Of a stretch of DNA of 64,000 bases, positions 46,157 to 57,892 are shown piece by piece. Below the pieces are notes generated by a model. It was not told the origin of the DNA. It searched no databases and saw only the letters and a program-made list of their open reading frames with translations. The DNA comes from Cypionkella sp. (lineage in GTDB: Bacteria; Pseudomonadota; Alphaproteobacteria; Rhodobacterales; Rhodobacteraceae). How positions within the stretch are numbered: position 1 is the first letter of the stretch; each line of letters starts with the position of its first letter. The stretch is taken from the NCBI RefSeq assembly GCF_028290025.1, contig NZ_JAQGKQ010000083.1:43154-107153 (forward strand). The letters run 5' to 3'. The translations under genes and the position numbers were made by a program.

Positions 46157-46360
46157 CTATGCCTCGGCCAACTTCATTTCGGGATCATAGCTTCCCGTCG
46201 CAGTCTTCACTACCGCCTGCCCGCAGCGCATTACGCCGCGGCTGGCGTCAAAAGCGTAAGAGGGTGAGCCATGCAGCGCCCAGCCTTTGCTGAGCGCCAA
46301 TGAGACTTTGTGGCAAAAGGCAGATGTGTCGTCGTCCGACAAAAACCGATAAAGTTGCAT
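46157..46360 (-). CDS. Small DUF1737-like protein
   Basis: This 67-residue protein (LYRFLSDDDTSAFCHKVSLALSKGWALHGSPSYAF, then MRCGQAVVK) resembles the short DUF1737 family, whose members carry a ligand-like GWxLHGxPxY motif. The ATG overlaps the nnrU stop (ATGA), so it is probably co-translated. Function unknown. Confidence 0.72.
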   Translation of the reverse strand: MQLYRFLSDDDTSAFCHKVSLALSKGWALHGSPSYAFDASRGVMRCGQAVVKTATGSYDPEMKLAEA

Positions 46361-46923
46361 CAGGAATATGTCCCCAAAAACACCGGATGGCCAAGCCATT
46401 GGTGAACCATCGCAATCACTGCGAGTAGAACGACGGTGCCCACCAAGTTCATCGCATCGCCCTTGACGCCACGGCCATTGGTTGGGCGCACCCAAACCTC
46501 GGACCGATTGATCAGCAACATCTCAACCACGGCCCACAGACCCATGATGCCAAACAGCACGAGCGAAGCCAAATCGCCGTTCACCAGCAAATGCGCCACC
46601 GCCCAAACCACGACGCCCCACAGCATCGGATGTCGGATTTTCGGATAGAGCGTGCCTTTGGTGCCGCCTAAGCCGAACAGGAACAGGGACACCAGCATAA
46701 GGGTGTTATTGACGTGACCCATACCCGGCAGCGGGGTGTAAATCGGCACGAAATCCGCCCCGCGATAGCCGACCACCATCAGCACCACGCTCAGCACCAA
46801 AACCACCGCAATGAGCAGCTTGCCACGCTCGCCCATTTCCGCTCGCACCTGCGGTGCAAACCGTTTGAAAACATGCGCGCCTATCCACAGCGCCAACCCC
46901 AAAATCAGCCAGACCATCGCCAA
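46360..46923 (-). CDS. NnrU-family membrane protein
   Basis: This 187-residue protein has about six membrane segments and NnrU-family sequences: GLALWIGAHVFKRFAPQVRAEMGERGK near the start, KIRHPMLWGVVVWAVAHLLVNGD centrally. NnrU was first noted near denitrification genes; its role is not defined. No denitrification genes are in the window. It starts three bases after the malyl-CoA gene stop. Confidence 0.83.
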   Translation of the reverse strand: MAMVWLILGLALWIGAHVFKRFAPQVRAEMGERGKLLIAVVLVLSVVLMVVGYRGADFVPIYTPLPGMGHVNNTLMLVSLFLFGLGGTKGTLYPKIRHPMLWGVVVWAVAHLLVNGDLASLVLFGIMGLWAVVEMLLINRSEVWVRPTNGRGVKGDAMNLVGTVVLLAVIAMVHQWLGHPVFLGTYS

Positions 46924-46926
46924 ATC

Positions 46927-47787
46927 CTATTCTGACAGCGCGGCTATCATCTGGGCCTTCCCTAGAACCGCCTGTGCCGTCACGATATGCAGGTTTTCCA
47001 CGATCTTTCCATCCACAACCGCCACGCCCTGCCCCGCCGCCTTGGCCGCTTCGAACGCGGCAATATGGCGGTGAGCGAGCTCAATCTCTGCCTCGGACGG
47101 CGCAAATGCGTCATTGGCAATGGCGACCTGAGCCGGATGGATCAGCGTTTTGCCGTCAAACCCCATATCCCGGCCCTGCGCGCATTCGGCCAACTGCCCC
47201 GCCTCATCCTTGAATGCGTTGTAAACGCCATCGACGATCACCAAGCCATAAGCCTTCGCCGCCAGCACACATAAGCCCAGCCCCGTCTGCATCGCCAACC
47301 GATCCGGCCGATGCCGAGCGCCCAGCTCTTTCGCCAGATCATTCGTCCCCATCACCATGCCCGAAAGCTTCGGATGCGCCGCAATCTCGGCCGCGTTCAG
47401 CATCCCCAAGGCGGTTTCCATCATCGCCCACAACGGCTTGTCCGTCACCGCCGCCACCGCGTCCAGATCAGCGGCCCGGTTCACCTTCGGCACCAGCACG
47501 GCCTCGACACCCTGATGCATGCCGAACACTGCCAAGTCTTCGACCCCCCACGGGGTATCCAAACCGTTGATCCTTACAATGCGCGCGCGGTTGCCATAGC
47601 CGCCTTCCGCCAAAGCCTGCGCTAACACCGTACGCGCCGCAGATTTCTCATCCGGTGCCACCGCATCCTCCAGATCGAAGATAATCGCGTCCACGGGCAA
47701 ACCGCGCGCCTTCTCCAGCGCCCGCGCATTCGATCCCGGAATATACAGCACCGAGCGGTAGGGTCGGGCCAAAGATTTGGCGGGCAT
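46927..47787 (-). CDS. mcl2: Malyl-CoA thioesterase / lyase (CitE-like)
   Basis: This 286-residue HpcH/HpaI-type barrel has RPYRSVLYIPGSNARALEKARGLPVDAIIFDLEDAVAP, a catalytic Arg region (IVRINGLDTPWG), Glu in MMETALG and GMVMGTNDLAKEL. The length and position near mch fit (3S)-malyl-CoA thioesterase (Mcl2), which yields malate from malyl-CoA. L-malyl-CoA/beta-methylmalyl-CoA lyase (Mcl1) is the alternative. The start at 47787 has GGAGAGA upstream. Confidence 0.85.
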   Translation of the reverse strand: MPAKSLARPYRSVLYIPGSNARALEKARGLPVDAIIFDLEDAVAPDEKSAARTVLAQALAEGGYGNRARIVRINGLDTPWGVEDLAVFGMHQGVEAVLVPKVNRAADLDAVAAVTDKPLWAMMETALGMLNAAEIAAHPKLSGMVMGTNDLAKELGARHRPDRLAMQTGLGLCVLAAKAYGLVIVDGVYNAFKDEAGQLAECAQGRDMGFDGKTLIHPAQVAIANDAFAPSEAEIELAHRHIAAFEAAKAAGQGVAVVDGKIVENLHIVTAQAVLGKAQMIAALSE

Positions 47788-47940
47788 GATTCTCTCCAAG
47801 CAACAATGTTGCGTCAAGTGGCCCTAATTCGGCACTTCCGGCAAGGGCGTAATTGCCGCAGCGCAGAAAAGCCAGTGCGGCGCGTTAACGCCTTGGTTGC
47901 AAGTTTTGACGCACCCTTGAAGATCAACAACGGAGGCTTC

Positions 47941-48099
47941 ATGCAAAAGACCTTGTTTGCCCTGTCTCTCGGCTTTGCCGGGTTAATCCTTGCTGCCCAC
48001 GCTTTGCGCGCAGCAACGTTGCCTGAAGTTCAGATGGCTTTAAACCCGTCCCACATCAGCTTAATCGACACCAGCAACAGCGCCCATGTTACCAACTGA
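47941..48099 (+). pseudogene. Signal-peptide remnant of a small exported protein
   Basis: A strong GGAGG site precedes an ATG encoding a perfect signal peptide (MQKTLFALSLGFAGLILAAHA). Only about 30 more residues follow, and the last 23 codons run antisense through the end of the TSUP gene. Related genomes carry, from memory, a full exported protein of about 100 residues with a near-identical signal sequence. The mature part therefore seems lost. It may still be transcribed. A genuine 52-residue protein is less likely. Confidence 0.5.
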
Positions 48100-48785
48100 A
48101 AGAACAACCGCTCTGGCAGACGTTTCACCAGACCAACCCCCGCAAACACCGAGATCGCAGCGACGGGCATCAACACCAACACCTTCTCAAGGCTAAGAAG
48201 ATTGACCTGTCCCAGCATATAATAAGGGATCAGTTTGATCGCGTTGATATAGGCAAACGCTATCGTCGAGGTGCCCGCGAACACCGCTTTGCTCAGACCC
48301 AATGGCATGGTGTAGACCTGATAGGGCGGCCCTCCCGAGTGGCTGACGAAACTGGTAAATCCGGTCACAGCCCCCCAGAACATCCCCGGAGCCACCTCCG
48401 CCCGCTTCGGCTCGACAATCACCTGACGCCGGATCAGCAGGTTCAGCGCGAACACCACGCCGATCACCCCGATTAGCACCGTCACCCACGCTTCCGACAC
48501 CAAAGTCGCGGTGAAATAGCCGATCGCCACTCCCAAAGTCCCCGCCGGGATGATGATCGCCAGCACCCGGGCGTTAAACGCATGGCGATAGGCGTAAAGC
48601 CCGAACATATCGGACACCACATACAACGGCAAAAGCAGACCCGCCGCTGTCACCGGACTTATTCCCGGCACCATCGCCAGCACCGGCACCGACAGCATCC
48701 CCACCACCGGTAGGCCGCCCTTGCCCATGCCCACCAGCACCGACGCCAGCACCGCCAGCATCCAAAATGCTACTCCATCCATCAT
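48030..48785 (-). CDS. TSUP (TauE/SafE) family permease
   Basis: About 251 residues with seven or eight membrane segments. GMGKGGLPVVGMLSVPVLAMVPGISPVTAAGLLLPLYVVSDM and TGFTSFVSHSGGPPYQVYTMPLGLSKAVFAGTSTIAFAYINAIKLIPY are the twin TSUP motifs. Members move sulfite, sulfonates or organic acids. The start at 48785 is preferred (GGGGAAAGAG). Its 3' end overlaps the remnant at 47941-48099. Confidence 0.85.
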   Translation of the reverse strand: MMDGVAFWMLAVLASVLVGMGKGGLPVVGMLSVPVLAMVPGISPVTAAGLLLPLYVVSDMFGLYAYRHAFNARVLAIIIPAGTLGVAIGYFTATLVSEAWVTVLIGVIGVVFALNLLIRRQVIVEPKRAEVAPGMFWGAVTGFTSFVSHSGGPPYQVYTMPLGLSKAVFAGTSTIAFAYINAIKLIPYYMLGQVNLLSLEKVLVLMPVAAISVFAGVGLVKRLPERLFFQLVTWALLLVSIKLMWDGFKAI

Positions 48786-48818
48786 CGCTCTTTCCCCTGC
48801 CAGCGGAATCACCCATGA

Positions 48819-49955
<1,137 letters not shown>

Positions 49956-50003
49956 CCGCATACCGCGGTTGGGCGGGGGTAAACCCGTCGCTCGCCGAAA
50001 CAC

Positions 50004-50030
50004 AAAATGCGCGCCAACGGCGCGCATTTT
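50004..50030 (+). terminator. Terminator after mdh
   Basis: AAAATGCGCGCC (50004-50015), AAC, then GGCGCGCATTTT (50019-50030) form a perfect 12-bp stem ending in a T-run, readable from both strands. Confidence 0.85.
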
Positions 50031-50202
50031 CGTTTGGGGCGATCCATTTAATTGAAACTGTCGAGTTCCGCGATGTCCTGCGTGCGTGGCGCAACGCCTG
50101 CGCAGTAGGGCGTGCGCCTGCTGAACCATCCGCAGGCGGATATCTTCCCGTTTCGTCAACCATGTGAGACGCCGGATTGAAAATCAGGCAGGGTACGCTA
50201 GA

Positions 50203-50264
50203 ACTTGTCTGCCATACTCAGCTTGCGGCAGACTATAACTTACTTGTCTTACTCATCTTGCGGC
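50203..50264. promoter_or_regulatory. Direct and inverted repeats upstream of ugpB
   Basis: Blocks ACTTGTCT, TACTCA and CTTGCGGC occur in the same order twice (50203-50229 and 50242-50264; the second copy is 4 bases shorter). GTCTGCC (50207-50213) and GGCAGAC (50227-50233) also form an inverted pair. It lies 170-230 bp before ugpB and could be an operator or a leader hairpin. It is not a recognisable Pho box. Confidence 0.4.
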
Positions 50265-50436
50265 TGAAATGGCATCGGTGCGACGGCTTTGTCTTCAATC
50301 CTTTGTATTGCGGAGTTAAAAATTGCCCGATGATCTTTGATCGGATCAGCTAAGATTGAAGAAACGTTGTGAGTGGAACTTGCGCCGGAGATTATGAAAA
50401 ACTCTTTCGGACAAGCGGATTTGGGAGGAGACTGAA

Positions 50437-51732
50437 ATGAAAGCTATATCTCTGTGGGTCGCGGGTCTTGTGTCGCTGCCATTTGCGGCACATGCGCAAA
50501 CCGAGATTTCTTGGTGGCACGCCATGAGCGGGGCGAACGGCGAAGTCGTCGAGAAAATTGCCAGCGACTTTAACGCAAGCCAGTCTGAATACGTGGTGAA
50601 ACCGGTGTTCAAAGGCACTTATCCAGAAACACTGAACGCTGGCATTGCGGCGTTTCGGGCCGGACAAGCCCCAGACATCATGCAAGTGTTTGACGTTGGC
50701 ACCGGCGTGATGATGGGAGCGCAAGGTGCGATCAAACCCGTAGCCGAAGTGCTGACCGAAGGCGGTTTCACTTTTGACAAAAGTCAGTATCTCGCGGGTA
50801 TTGTCGGATACTATTCCAGCCCCGAGGGCGAGATGCTGTCGTTCCCCTACAACTCGTCTTCGCCCATCCTGTACTATAACAAAGATATCTTCGAGAAAGC
50901 CGGGCTGGACGTCAATACTCCGCCAAAAACCTGGGCAGAGGTCTGGGCGGCTGCGCGTAAGATCAAAGAAAGCGGTGCTGCAAATTGCGGTTATACGTCG
51001 ACTTGGCTGACATGGATACATACGGAAAACTTTGCGGCTTGGAACAATTTGCCTTGGGCCACCAATGAAAATGGGTTGGCTGGCACGCCCGAGTTGAAAA
51101 TCGACGGCCCTTTGTTTATCAAGCATTTCCAAGAGCTTGCGGACCTCGCGAAAGAGGGTGTCTTCGTCTACGGTGGGCGTACGTCGGAAGCCAAACAGAA
51201 CTTCACCTCGGGTGAATGCGGTATCTTGACGGAAAGCTCCGGTGGTTTGGGCGATATCGTGAAGTCGGGAATGAACTACGGCATCGGCCAACTGCCCTAT
51301 GATGAAACTGCAGAAGGTGCGCCGCAAAACACCACCCCAGGTGGTGCGTCGCTTTGGGTGATGGCAGGCAAGTCACCAGAGGCTTACAAGGGTGTTGCGG
51401 CCTTCTTCAACTACCTGTCGCAAACACCAGTGCAGCAATTCCTGCACGAACAATCTGGCTATTTGCCAGTCACCAATGCGGCATATGAGGCGACAAAAGC
51501 TTCGGGTTTTTACGACAAGAATCCAGCGCGTGAGACGCCTATTCTGCAAATGTCTGGCAAAACCCCAACTGAAAACTCGAAGGGTGTGCGCGCGCCAAAT
51601 CTGCCGCAACTGCGCGACATTCAGAACGAGGAATATGAAAAGATGTTGGCCGGTCAGCAGACTGCCGAGCAGGCACTGAAGAACGCCGTGGAGCGTGGCA
51701 ATGCCGCGATCAAGCAAGCATCGGGCGGCTGA
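50437..51732 (+). CDS. ugpB: Glycerol-3-phosphate-type ABC transporter, periplasmic binding protein
   Basis: 431 residues. Signal peptide ISLWVAGLVSLPFAAHA precedes QTEISWWHAMSGANGEVVEKI. UgpB-like segments include PDIMQVFDVGTGVMM, FPYNSSSPILYYNKD, FTSGECGILTESSG and GGASLWVMAGKSPE. It should capture sn-glycerol-3-phosphate or glycerophosphodiesters. First gene of ugpBAEC. The SDs are strong; phosphate control is the family norm but no Pho box was seen. Confidence 0.9.
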   Translation: MKAISLWVAGLVSLPFAAHAQTEISWWHAMSGANGEVVEKIASDFNASQSEYVVKPVFKGTYPETLNAGIAAFRAGQAPDIMQVFDVGTGVMMGAQGAIKPVAEVLTEGGFTFDKSQYLAGIVGYYSSPEGEMLSFPYNSSSPILYYNKDIFEKAGLDVNTPPKTWAEVWAAARKIKESGAANCGYTSTWLTWIHTENFAAWNNLPWATNENGLAGTPELKIDGPLFIKHFQELADLAKEGVFVYGGRTSEAKQNFTSGECGILTESSGGLGDIVKSGMNYGIGQLPYDETAEGAPQNTTPGGASLWVMAGKSPEAYKGVAAFFNYLSQTPVQQFLHEQSGYLPVTNAAYEATKASGFYDKNPARETPILQMSGKTPTENSKGVRAPNLPQLRDIQNEEYEKMLAGQQTAEQALKNAVERGNAAIKQASGG

Positions 51733-51792
51733 TCCTATCGCCCCGGCGCGCACAATGAACCTGTGCGCGCCGATGTTTCGTAACGAGGATCG

Positions 51793-52677
51793 ATGATGAA
51801 CCGGACAGTGTTTCCGCATAAACTATTGCCGTGGCTGCTCGTTACGCCTCAGTTGGCAATTACGGTAATTTTTTTCTACTGGCCTGCCGCGCAAGCATTT
51901 CGACAGTCCATGCTTAGAGAGGATGCTTTTGGCCTCAGTACCAGCTTTGTCGGATTTTCCAATTTCCGACGTGTGTTGAGTGACCCGAACTATTTAAACG
52001 CTTTACAGGTTACTGTGATCTTTTCGATCTTGGTGGCATTCTGCGCAATGTCGATAGCGCTATTCCTTGCGGTTCAGGCAGAGAAAATCGTACGCGGAAA
52101 AGGATTTTACCGCACGATGATGATCTGGCCCTATGCCGTCGCCCCGGCCATCGCGGGTATGCTTTGGCTGTTCATGTTCAACCCGTCGTTCGGTACCTTG
52201 GCTTGGCCGCTGCGCCAACTTGGCATCGCGTGGAACCCGCTGCTTGATGGCGAACAAGCGATGGGATTGGTGGTCGCGGCCTCAACCTGGAAACAGATCA
52301 GCTATAACTTCCTGTTCTTTGTCGCGGGCTTGCAGGCCATTCCGCGCTCGTTGCAAGAAGCCGCCGCTGTCGACGGAGCAAGCCGCCGTCATGCGTTCTG
52401 GACTATCGTCTTTCCACTGCTGGCTCCCACAACGTTTTTTCTGTTGGTGGTCAATACGGTTTATGCGTTGTTCGATACCTTCGGCATCATCCACGCGGTG
52501 ACAGGTGGCGGCCCCGGCAAGTCCACCGAAACGCTGGTCTACAAAGTTTACAATGATGGCTTTGTGAACCTGATCATGGGGGATTCGGCCGCGCAATCGG
52601 TGATTTTGATGGTCATCGTGATCGGGCTTACCGCTTTCCAGTTTCGTTTCATCGAACGCAGGGTACATTATGGCTGA
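51793..52677 (+). CDS. ugpA: Glycerol-3-phosphate-type ABC transporter permease A
   Basis: About 294 residues with six membrane segments and the EAA loop [46 protein letters not shown] lies near the end, a UgpA signature. ATGATG doublet: start at 51793 or 51796. It overlaps ugpE by eight bases. Confidence 0.9.
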   Translation: MMNRTVFPHKLLPWLLVTPQLAITVIFFYWPAAQAFRQSMLREDAFGLSTSFVGFSNFRRVLSDPNYLNALQVTVIFSILVAFCAMSIALFLAVQAEKIVRGKGFYRTMMIWPYAVAPAIAGMLWLFMFNPSFGTLAWPLRQLGIAWNPLLDGEQAMGLVVAASTWKQISYNFLFFVAGLQAIPRSLQEAAAVDGASRRHAFWTIVFPLLAPTTFFLLVVNTVYALFDTFGIIHAVTGGGPGKSTETLVYKVYNDGFVNLIMGDSAAQSVILMVIVIGLTAFQFRFIERRVHYG

Positions 52678-53539
52678 AACATCGGACGGCCCGCTTGCTG
52701 CTCGGGCATCAAGCAAAGCCCTGGCGCATTTATGGATGATCTTGGGCGTGATCGTGGTGGCGTTCCCGATATATTACGTCGTGATCGCGTCAACGCATAG
52801 CACGCAAACCATTCTGCGGCCGCCGCTGCCGCTTTTGCCCGGTGCTGAGGCATACTCGAACTATAAAAACGCCTTCTCCGGCGGCATCAGTAAAATGGGC
52901 GGTGTCAGCCTGTGGCGGCTTTTGGGCAACACCACTCTGATCGCGCTCGGCATCGCGATTGGGAAAATCGCCATCTCAATGGCATCGGCGTATGCAATCG
53001 TGTTTTTTCGCTTTCCGCTGCGGATGGTTTGTTTTTGGGTAATCTTCATCACGCTTATGCTGCCGATTGAGGTCCGCATTCAGCCCACTTACAAAGTGAT
53101 GGTGGATTTGGGGCTGATTGACACCTACCCCGGGCTGATCCTGCCACTTATCGCCTCGGCCACCGCCACCTTGCTGTTTCGCCAATTCTTCATGACCATT
53201 CCGCATGAATTGTTGGAAGCTGCTCGCGTCGACGGTGCGGGGCCGTGGCGGTTTTTCAAAGACATTCTATGGCCGCTGTCTTTAACCAATGTTGCGGCGA
53301 TCTTCGTGATCCAGTTCATCTATGGCTGGACGCAATATCTCTGGCCGCTTTTGGTCACAAACTCGAATGAGATGAACACCATAGTGATCGCGTTGAAGAA
53401 GATGATCTCTTTTGCCGATGCGGATACACCCTGGAGTCTCGTGATGGTCACTTCGGTGCTGGCTATTCTGCCGCCGATCCTTGTTGTTGTGTTTATGCAG
53501 CGTTGGTTCGTTAAGGGCCTTGTCGAGACGGAGAAATAA
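52670..53539 (+). CDS. ugpE: Glycerol-3-phosphate-type ABC transporter permease E
   Basis: 289 residues with six membrane segments and the EAA loop [51 protein letters not shown] is a UgpE-type segment. It overlaps the end of ugpA and abuts ugpC (TAA then ATG). Confidence 0.9.
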   Translation: MAETSDGPLAARASSKALAHLWMILGVIVVAFPIYYVVIASTHSTQTILRPPLPLLPGAEAYSNYKNAFSGGISKMGGVSLWRLLGNTTLIALGIAIGKIAISMASAYAIVFFRFPLRMVCFWVIFITLMLPIEVRIQPTYKVMVDLGLIDTYPGLILPLIASATATLLFRQFFMTIPHELLEAARVDGAGPWRFFKDILWPLSLTNVAAIFVIQFIYGWTQYLWPLLVTNSNEMNTIVIALKKMISFADADTPWSLVMVTSVLAILPPILVVVFMQRWFVKGLVETEK

Positions 53540-54598
53540 ATGGCCCATATCCTGTTAAAAGAATTGCGTAAGAGCTATGCCGGACAAGAGGTAATCCACG
53601 GCGTCAGCATGGATATTGCTGACGGTGAATTCGTGGTGATCGTTGGCCCCTCGGGCTGTGGCAAGTCAACCTTGCTGCGCATGGTGGCGGGCCTGGAGGG
53701 TATCACAGCGGGCACTATTGAAATCGGTGGCCGGGTGGTGAATGATCTGGAGCCACGCGATCGCGACATTGCCATGGTGTTTCAAAACTACGCGCTTTAT
53801 CCGCATATGAGCGTGCGCGAGAATATGGCTTACGGCTTGAAAATCTCCAAAATGCCGAAACCCGAAATTGAACAGCGCGTAGCCCGTGCCGCCACCATGC
53901 TGGAGCTTGAACCATACCTAGATCGCAAACCCCGTGCTTTGTCAGGGGGACAACGCCAAAGGGTCGCCATGGGGCGTGCCTTGGTGCGCGAGCCTTCGGC
54001 GCTGTTGCTGGACGAGCCGCTGTCAAACCTTGACGCCAAACTGCGGGTGCAGATGCGCCTGCAAATCAAAGATATGCACCTTCGCACCGGACAAACCACG
54101 CTTTATGTCACGCATGATCAAGTAGAGGCCATGACGCTGGCGGATCGGCTTATCGTGATGAACAAGGGCATAGCCGAGCAGATTGCCACGCCCTCAGAAG
54201 TTTATAGAACGCCGGCCAGCGAGTTTGTTGCAGGCTTCATTGGCTCGCCCGCGATGAACATTTTTACCATCCGTGCCGAAGCTGGCACAGCAATTTTGCC
54301 GGGCGGTCATAGGCTGGCTATTGCAGGGATCCCTGCCAGTGGTGAGGTGCGCTTGGGTCTGCGGCCAGAAGATTTGGAAGTTACTGACGCAGACACTGCT
54401 TCAATCCCAATCGACCTGCGCTCGGTCGAGCATCTGGGCGCGGATGCCTTCGGTTATGGTGTGATTGTCGGTTCCGATATTTTGCTAACGTTGCGCTTGC
54501 CGGGTACATCAACCGCGCAACGCGGTGACCGTTTGAATGTAGCCCCGTTTCCTGGTCGTTTGCATCTGTTCTCGATCGAGACAGGCAAGCGCATCTGA
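53540..54598 (+). CDS. ugpC: Glycerol-3-phosphate-type ABC transporter ATPase
   Basis: This 352-residue MalK/UgpC-type ATPase has Walker [17 protein letters not shown], signature [15 protein letters not shown] and Walker [17 protein letters not shown]-terminal TOBE domains ([12 protein letters not shown]) start near residue 270. It energises UgpAE. It is the last gene of ugpBAEC. Confidence 0.9.
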   Translation: MAHILLKELRKSYAGQEVIHGVSMDIADGEFVVIVGPSGCGKSTLLRMVAGLEGITAGTIEIGGRVVNDLEPRDRDIAMVFQNYALYPHMSVRENMAYGLKISKMPKPEIEQRVARAATMLELEPYLDRKPRALSGGQRQRVAMGRALVREPSALLLDEPLSNLDAKLRVQMRLQIKDMHLRTGQTTLYVTHDQVEAMTLADRLIVMNKGIAEQIATPSEVYRTPASEFVAGFIGSPAMNIFTIRAEAGTAILPGGHRLAIAGIPASGEVRLGLRPEDLEVTDADTASIPIDLRSVEHLGADAFGYGVIVGSDILLTLRLPGTSTAQRGDRLNVAPFPGRLHLFSIETGKRI

Positions 54599-54710
54599 AG
54601 CCGCGTGTTGAACGTGGTGTTTGGTCGTAGAAAAGAGTTGGCCGTTCGCCTAAACAGGATCTTCCGTCCAGCTTTCCACTGAAAAAAAAGCGCCGCCCTG
54701 TCACGCGCCG

Positions 54711-54744
54711 TGCTTGCGGCCTTGGATTTAACCGACCGCAAGCA
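54711..54744. terminator. Inverted repeat between ugpC and the convergent SIS gene
   Basis: TGCTTGCGG (54711-54719) and CCGCAAGCA (54736-54744) form a perfect 9-bp stem with a 16-base loop in the 198-bp convergent gap. A bidirectional terminator is possible although no strong T-run follows. Confidence 0.45.
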
Positions 54745-54796
54745 TCTGAAATTACGAAGGACTGTAGCATGTCACGTATAGATTAACCTGAAGATG

Positions 54797-55810
54797 TCAG
54801 AGCGGTGCTGCCGTGGTCTCGGTTTGCGGCACCTTAGTGTCGGCCATCCGGTAGCGGAACTTGGTGTCGGTCAACCCGACCGCATCGGAGAGTTCTGCCG
54901 CGAGAAGTTGGGCCACCAAGATGTCGATGATGCCTTGTGCGATCAGGTTTTTCACCTTCGGCACCTTCACCACGGTAAGCAGTTCGCCATCTTCGACGCC
55001 GTCAGCAGTTGTGACAAGCAGCGCGGGGCAGCCAATGCGCTCTAGGTGCAGGGCCAGTTCAACCTCGCGGTCGGCGCCGAACAGCACGACGGCAGTATTC
55101 GCATCCATGCTTTCCATTGGGCCGTGCAGATAGTGACGCGTGTCGTAGGCGGAAGCCGCAATGCGCGCCGCTTCGCGGATCAGAAGCGAGGCTCCATCGG
55201 CGGTGCCCAAAGCAGCGCCGGCACCGACGCAGTCAATCGCACGACGCGCGGGCATCAGTTGGCCTAAGCGCTTCATCTTCAGAGCTGCCGCAGCCAAAAC
55301 GGAATCGGTGAGGGCGGGCACTTCGCCAAAGCTGTCGGCCTGACCCAACAGCTTTTCGAACGCCATGCCAGCGGCCATCAAGGTGGCGGTGTAGCCGGTG
55401 CTGGACGGGGTGGCGTCCTCGCCGTTCGCCAACTTCAGGTGGAGGTTGGCGGCTTGGGCCAGCGGGCTTTCTGGGTCATTGGTAATCGCCAACCGCGCTG
55501 CCTGCGGCAGTTTCTGTAAAGCCGCGACGGTCTCGACGCTGCGGCCGCGGTGCGACAGGCCGACCAGCGTGTCGCAGAGGTCATGTCCCGCCGCCATATC
55601 GACCGAGCGGATGGCAAAGGCGCGGCGGCCTTGCGCCTGCAGTTCGGCGGTCACAACGACCGCAGCGGCAAAGCTTGCGCCGATGCCGGTGACGCCGATG
55701 AGCGGGCGGTCCAGCGGTTTCAGGTCCATTCCTGCCAATTCATCGCGAGCGGAGGCATAGGTGTCTGCCAGCGACTGCGGTTGACGCAAAACGGTTGAAC
55801 GATAGCTCAT
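54797..55810 (-). CDS. SIS-domain sugar-phosphate isomerase/deaminase-like protein
   Basis: This 337-residue protein has two SIS domains resembling the C-terminal isomerase half of GlmS: GVTGIGASFAAAVVVTAELQ, LSHRGRSVETVAALQ, LAITNDPESPLA and IREAARIAASAYDTRHYLHGPMESM. It probably binds an aldose/ketose amino-sugar phosphate, perhaps as a glucosamine-6-phosphate deaminase-type enzyme. It is the last gene of an operon with a BadF-type sugar kinase. The start is 16 bp after that gene. Confidence 0.85.
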   Translation of the reverse strand: MSYRSTVLRQPQSLADTYASARDELAGMDLKPLDRPLIGVTGIGASFAAAVVVTAELQAQGRRAFAIRSVDMAAGHDLCDTLVGLSHRGRSVETVAALQKLPQAARLAITNDPESPLAQAANLHLKLANGEDATPSSTGYTATLMAAGMAFEKLLGQADSFGEVPALTDSVLAAAALKMKRLGQLMPARRAIDCVGAGAALGTADGASLLIREAARIAASAYDTRHYLHGPMESMDANTAVVLFGADREVELALHLERIGCPALLVTTADGVEDGELLTVVKVPKVKNLIAQGIIDILVAQLLAAELSDAVGLTDTKFRYRMADTKVPQTETTAAPL

Positions 55811-55826
55811 GGTGATAGTCCTTACT

Positions 55827-56770
55827 TTAGAATCGTGAGAGCGCAGCAGTGGCGCTTTGGGGAGTGAGAAGGCTTGCGGCGAGGCGACAGGCGCCCTCGA
55901 CGGGCTTGCCGGTGAACAGATGCGGAGCGATGCGCCCAGCGGTAATCTCGGTCAGGGTTTCCGCGAAAGCTTGCCACAGACGCGGTTGTGCGGCGATGAC
56001 GGCGCCTCCGGCAATGGCATGACTGGCCCCGGCACCGCGCGACGACAGCAATGCGGCGAGTTCGGCCAAAGCACGCCCGCCCGCCCGGATTACGCCTGCG
56101 GCGAGAACGGAACCGGCCTCGGCAGCCTCAAACACTGCGCTGGCATGGCGGCCAACTTCGGCAGCGGAGCGCATATCGGACAGCGCGCTGCCGAGACGCG
56201 GTATCGAAGGCACCTGCAACGCCTCGAAGATCGCCACGACAAGCGGTTCATCCCGCCCGCCGCCAGCGTCGAAATGGTGGGCGATGGCGCGGACCGCCTC
56301 GCGGACAAAGGCCGGAGCGCTGCCCTCGTCGCCGACGATCCAGCCCCAGCCACCCGCGACAAGCATTCGATCTGGCCTCGGTCGACAGACGGCAATGGAG
56401 CCTGTTCCTGCCACCACGCCGATCTGCCCGGTCAGGCCCAGCGCCAATGGCATCAGTTCGGCATCGTTCACGACTTGCAAAGGAATGGCGGTCAAAGCGG
56501 CAAAAGCGCGCTGGAACGTCTCACATTCCTCGGCATCGTCACAGCCATGCGCGCCAACCGCGAGGGCAGCGATCGGCGTGCTGTCAGCCATAGCCGTTAC
56601 GATTTCCAGAAGGCGCTGGGCATCCCGATCCCAGTCGCGCACCCGCCATTCCTTGGTCGGCAGCACTTGTTCGCGCATCGGCCCACCGTCCAGCGGTTCC
56701 ATGCGCAGATGAGTCTTGGTGCCACCAATGTCGATGCCGACGATCATCCCCGGCATGGGATTGCTCAAGG

Positions 56771-56774
<4 letters not shown>
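55827..56774 (-). CDS. BadF/BadG-type sugar kinase (N-acetylglucosamine kinase-like)
   Basis: This 315-residue ASKHA-fold kinase has MIVGIDIGGTKTHLRMEPL, VVNDAELMPLALGLTGQIGVVAGTGSIAV, GGWGWIVGDEGSAPAFVREAVRAIA and GGAVIAAQPRLW. Homologues phosphorylate N-acetylglucosamine. It overlaps the upstream ATPase stop (ATGA). With the SIS protein it suggests import and phosphorylation of an amino sugar. Confidence 0.83.
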
Positions 56775-57880
<1,106 letters not shown>

Positions 57881-57892
57881 GTTGTGCTCCGA

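Larger units (their letters stand above)
49956..50436. other. Intergenic region mdh-ugpB (481 bp)
   Basis: No gene was recognised. It holds the mdh terminator (50004-50030) and the repeat cluster at 50203-50264. The rest shows no clear structure apart from the ugpB ribosome site (GGGAGGAGA) next to 50437. Confidence 0.6.

Noticed and set aside
50222..54719. CTTGCGGC octamers near both ends of the ugp operon
   Set aside because: An octamer is expected about twice in a window of this size, so the match may be chance.
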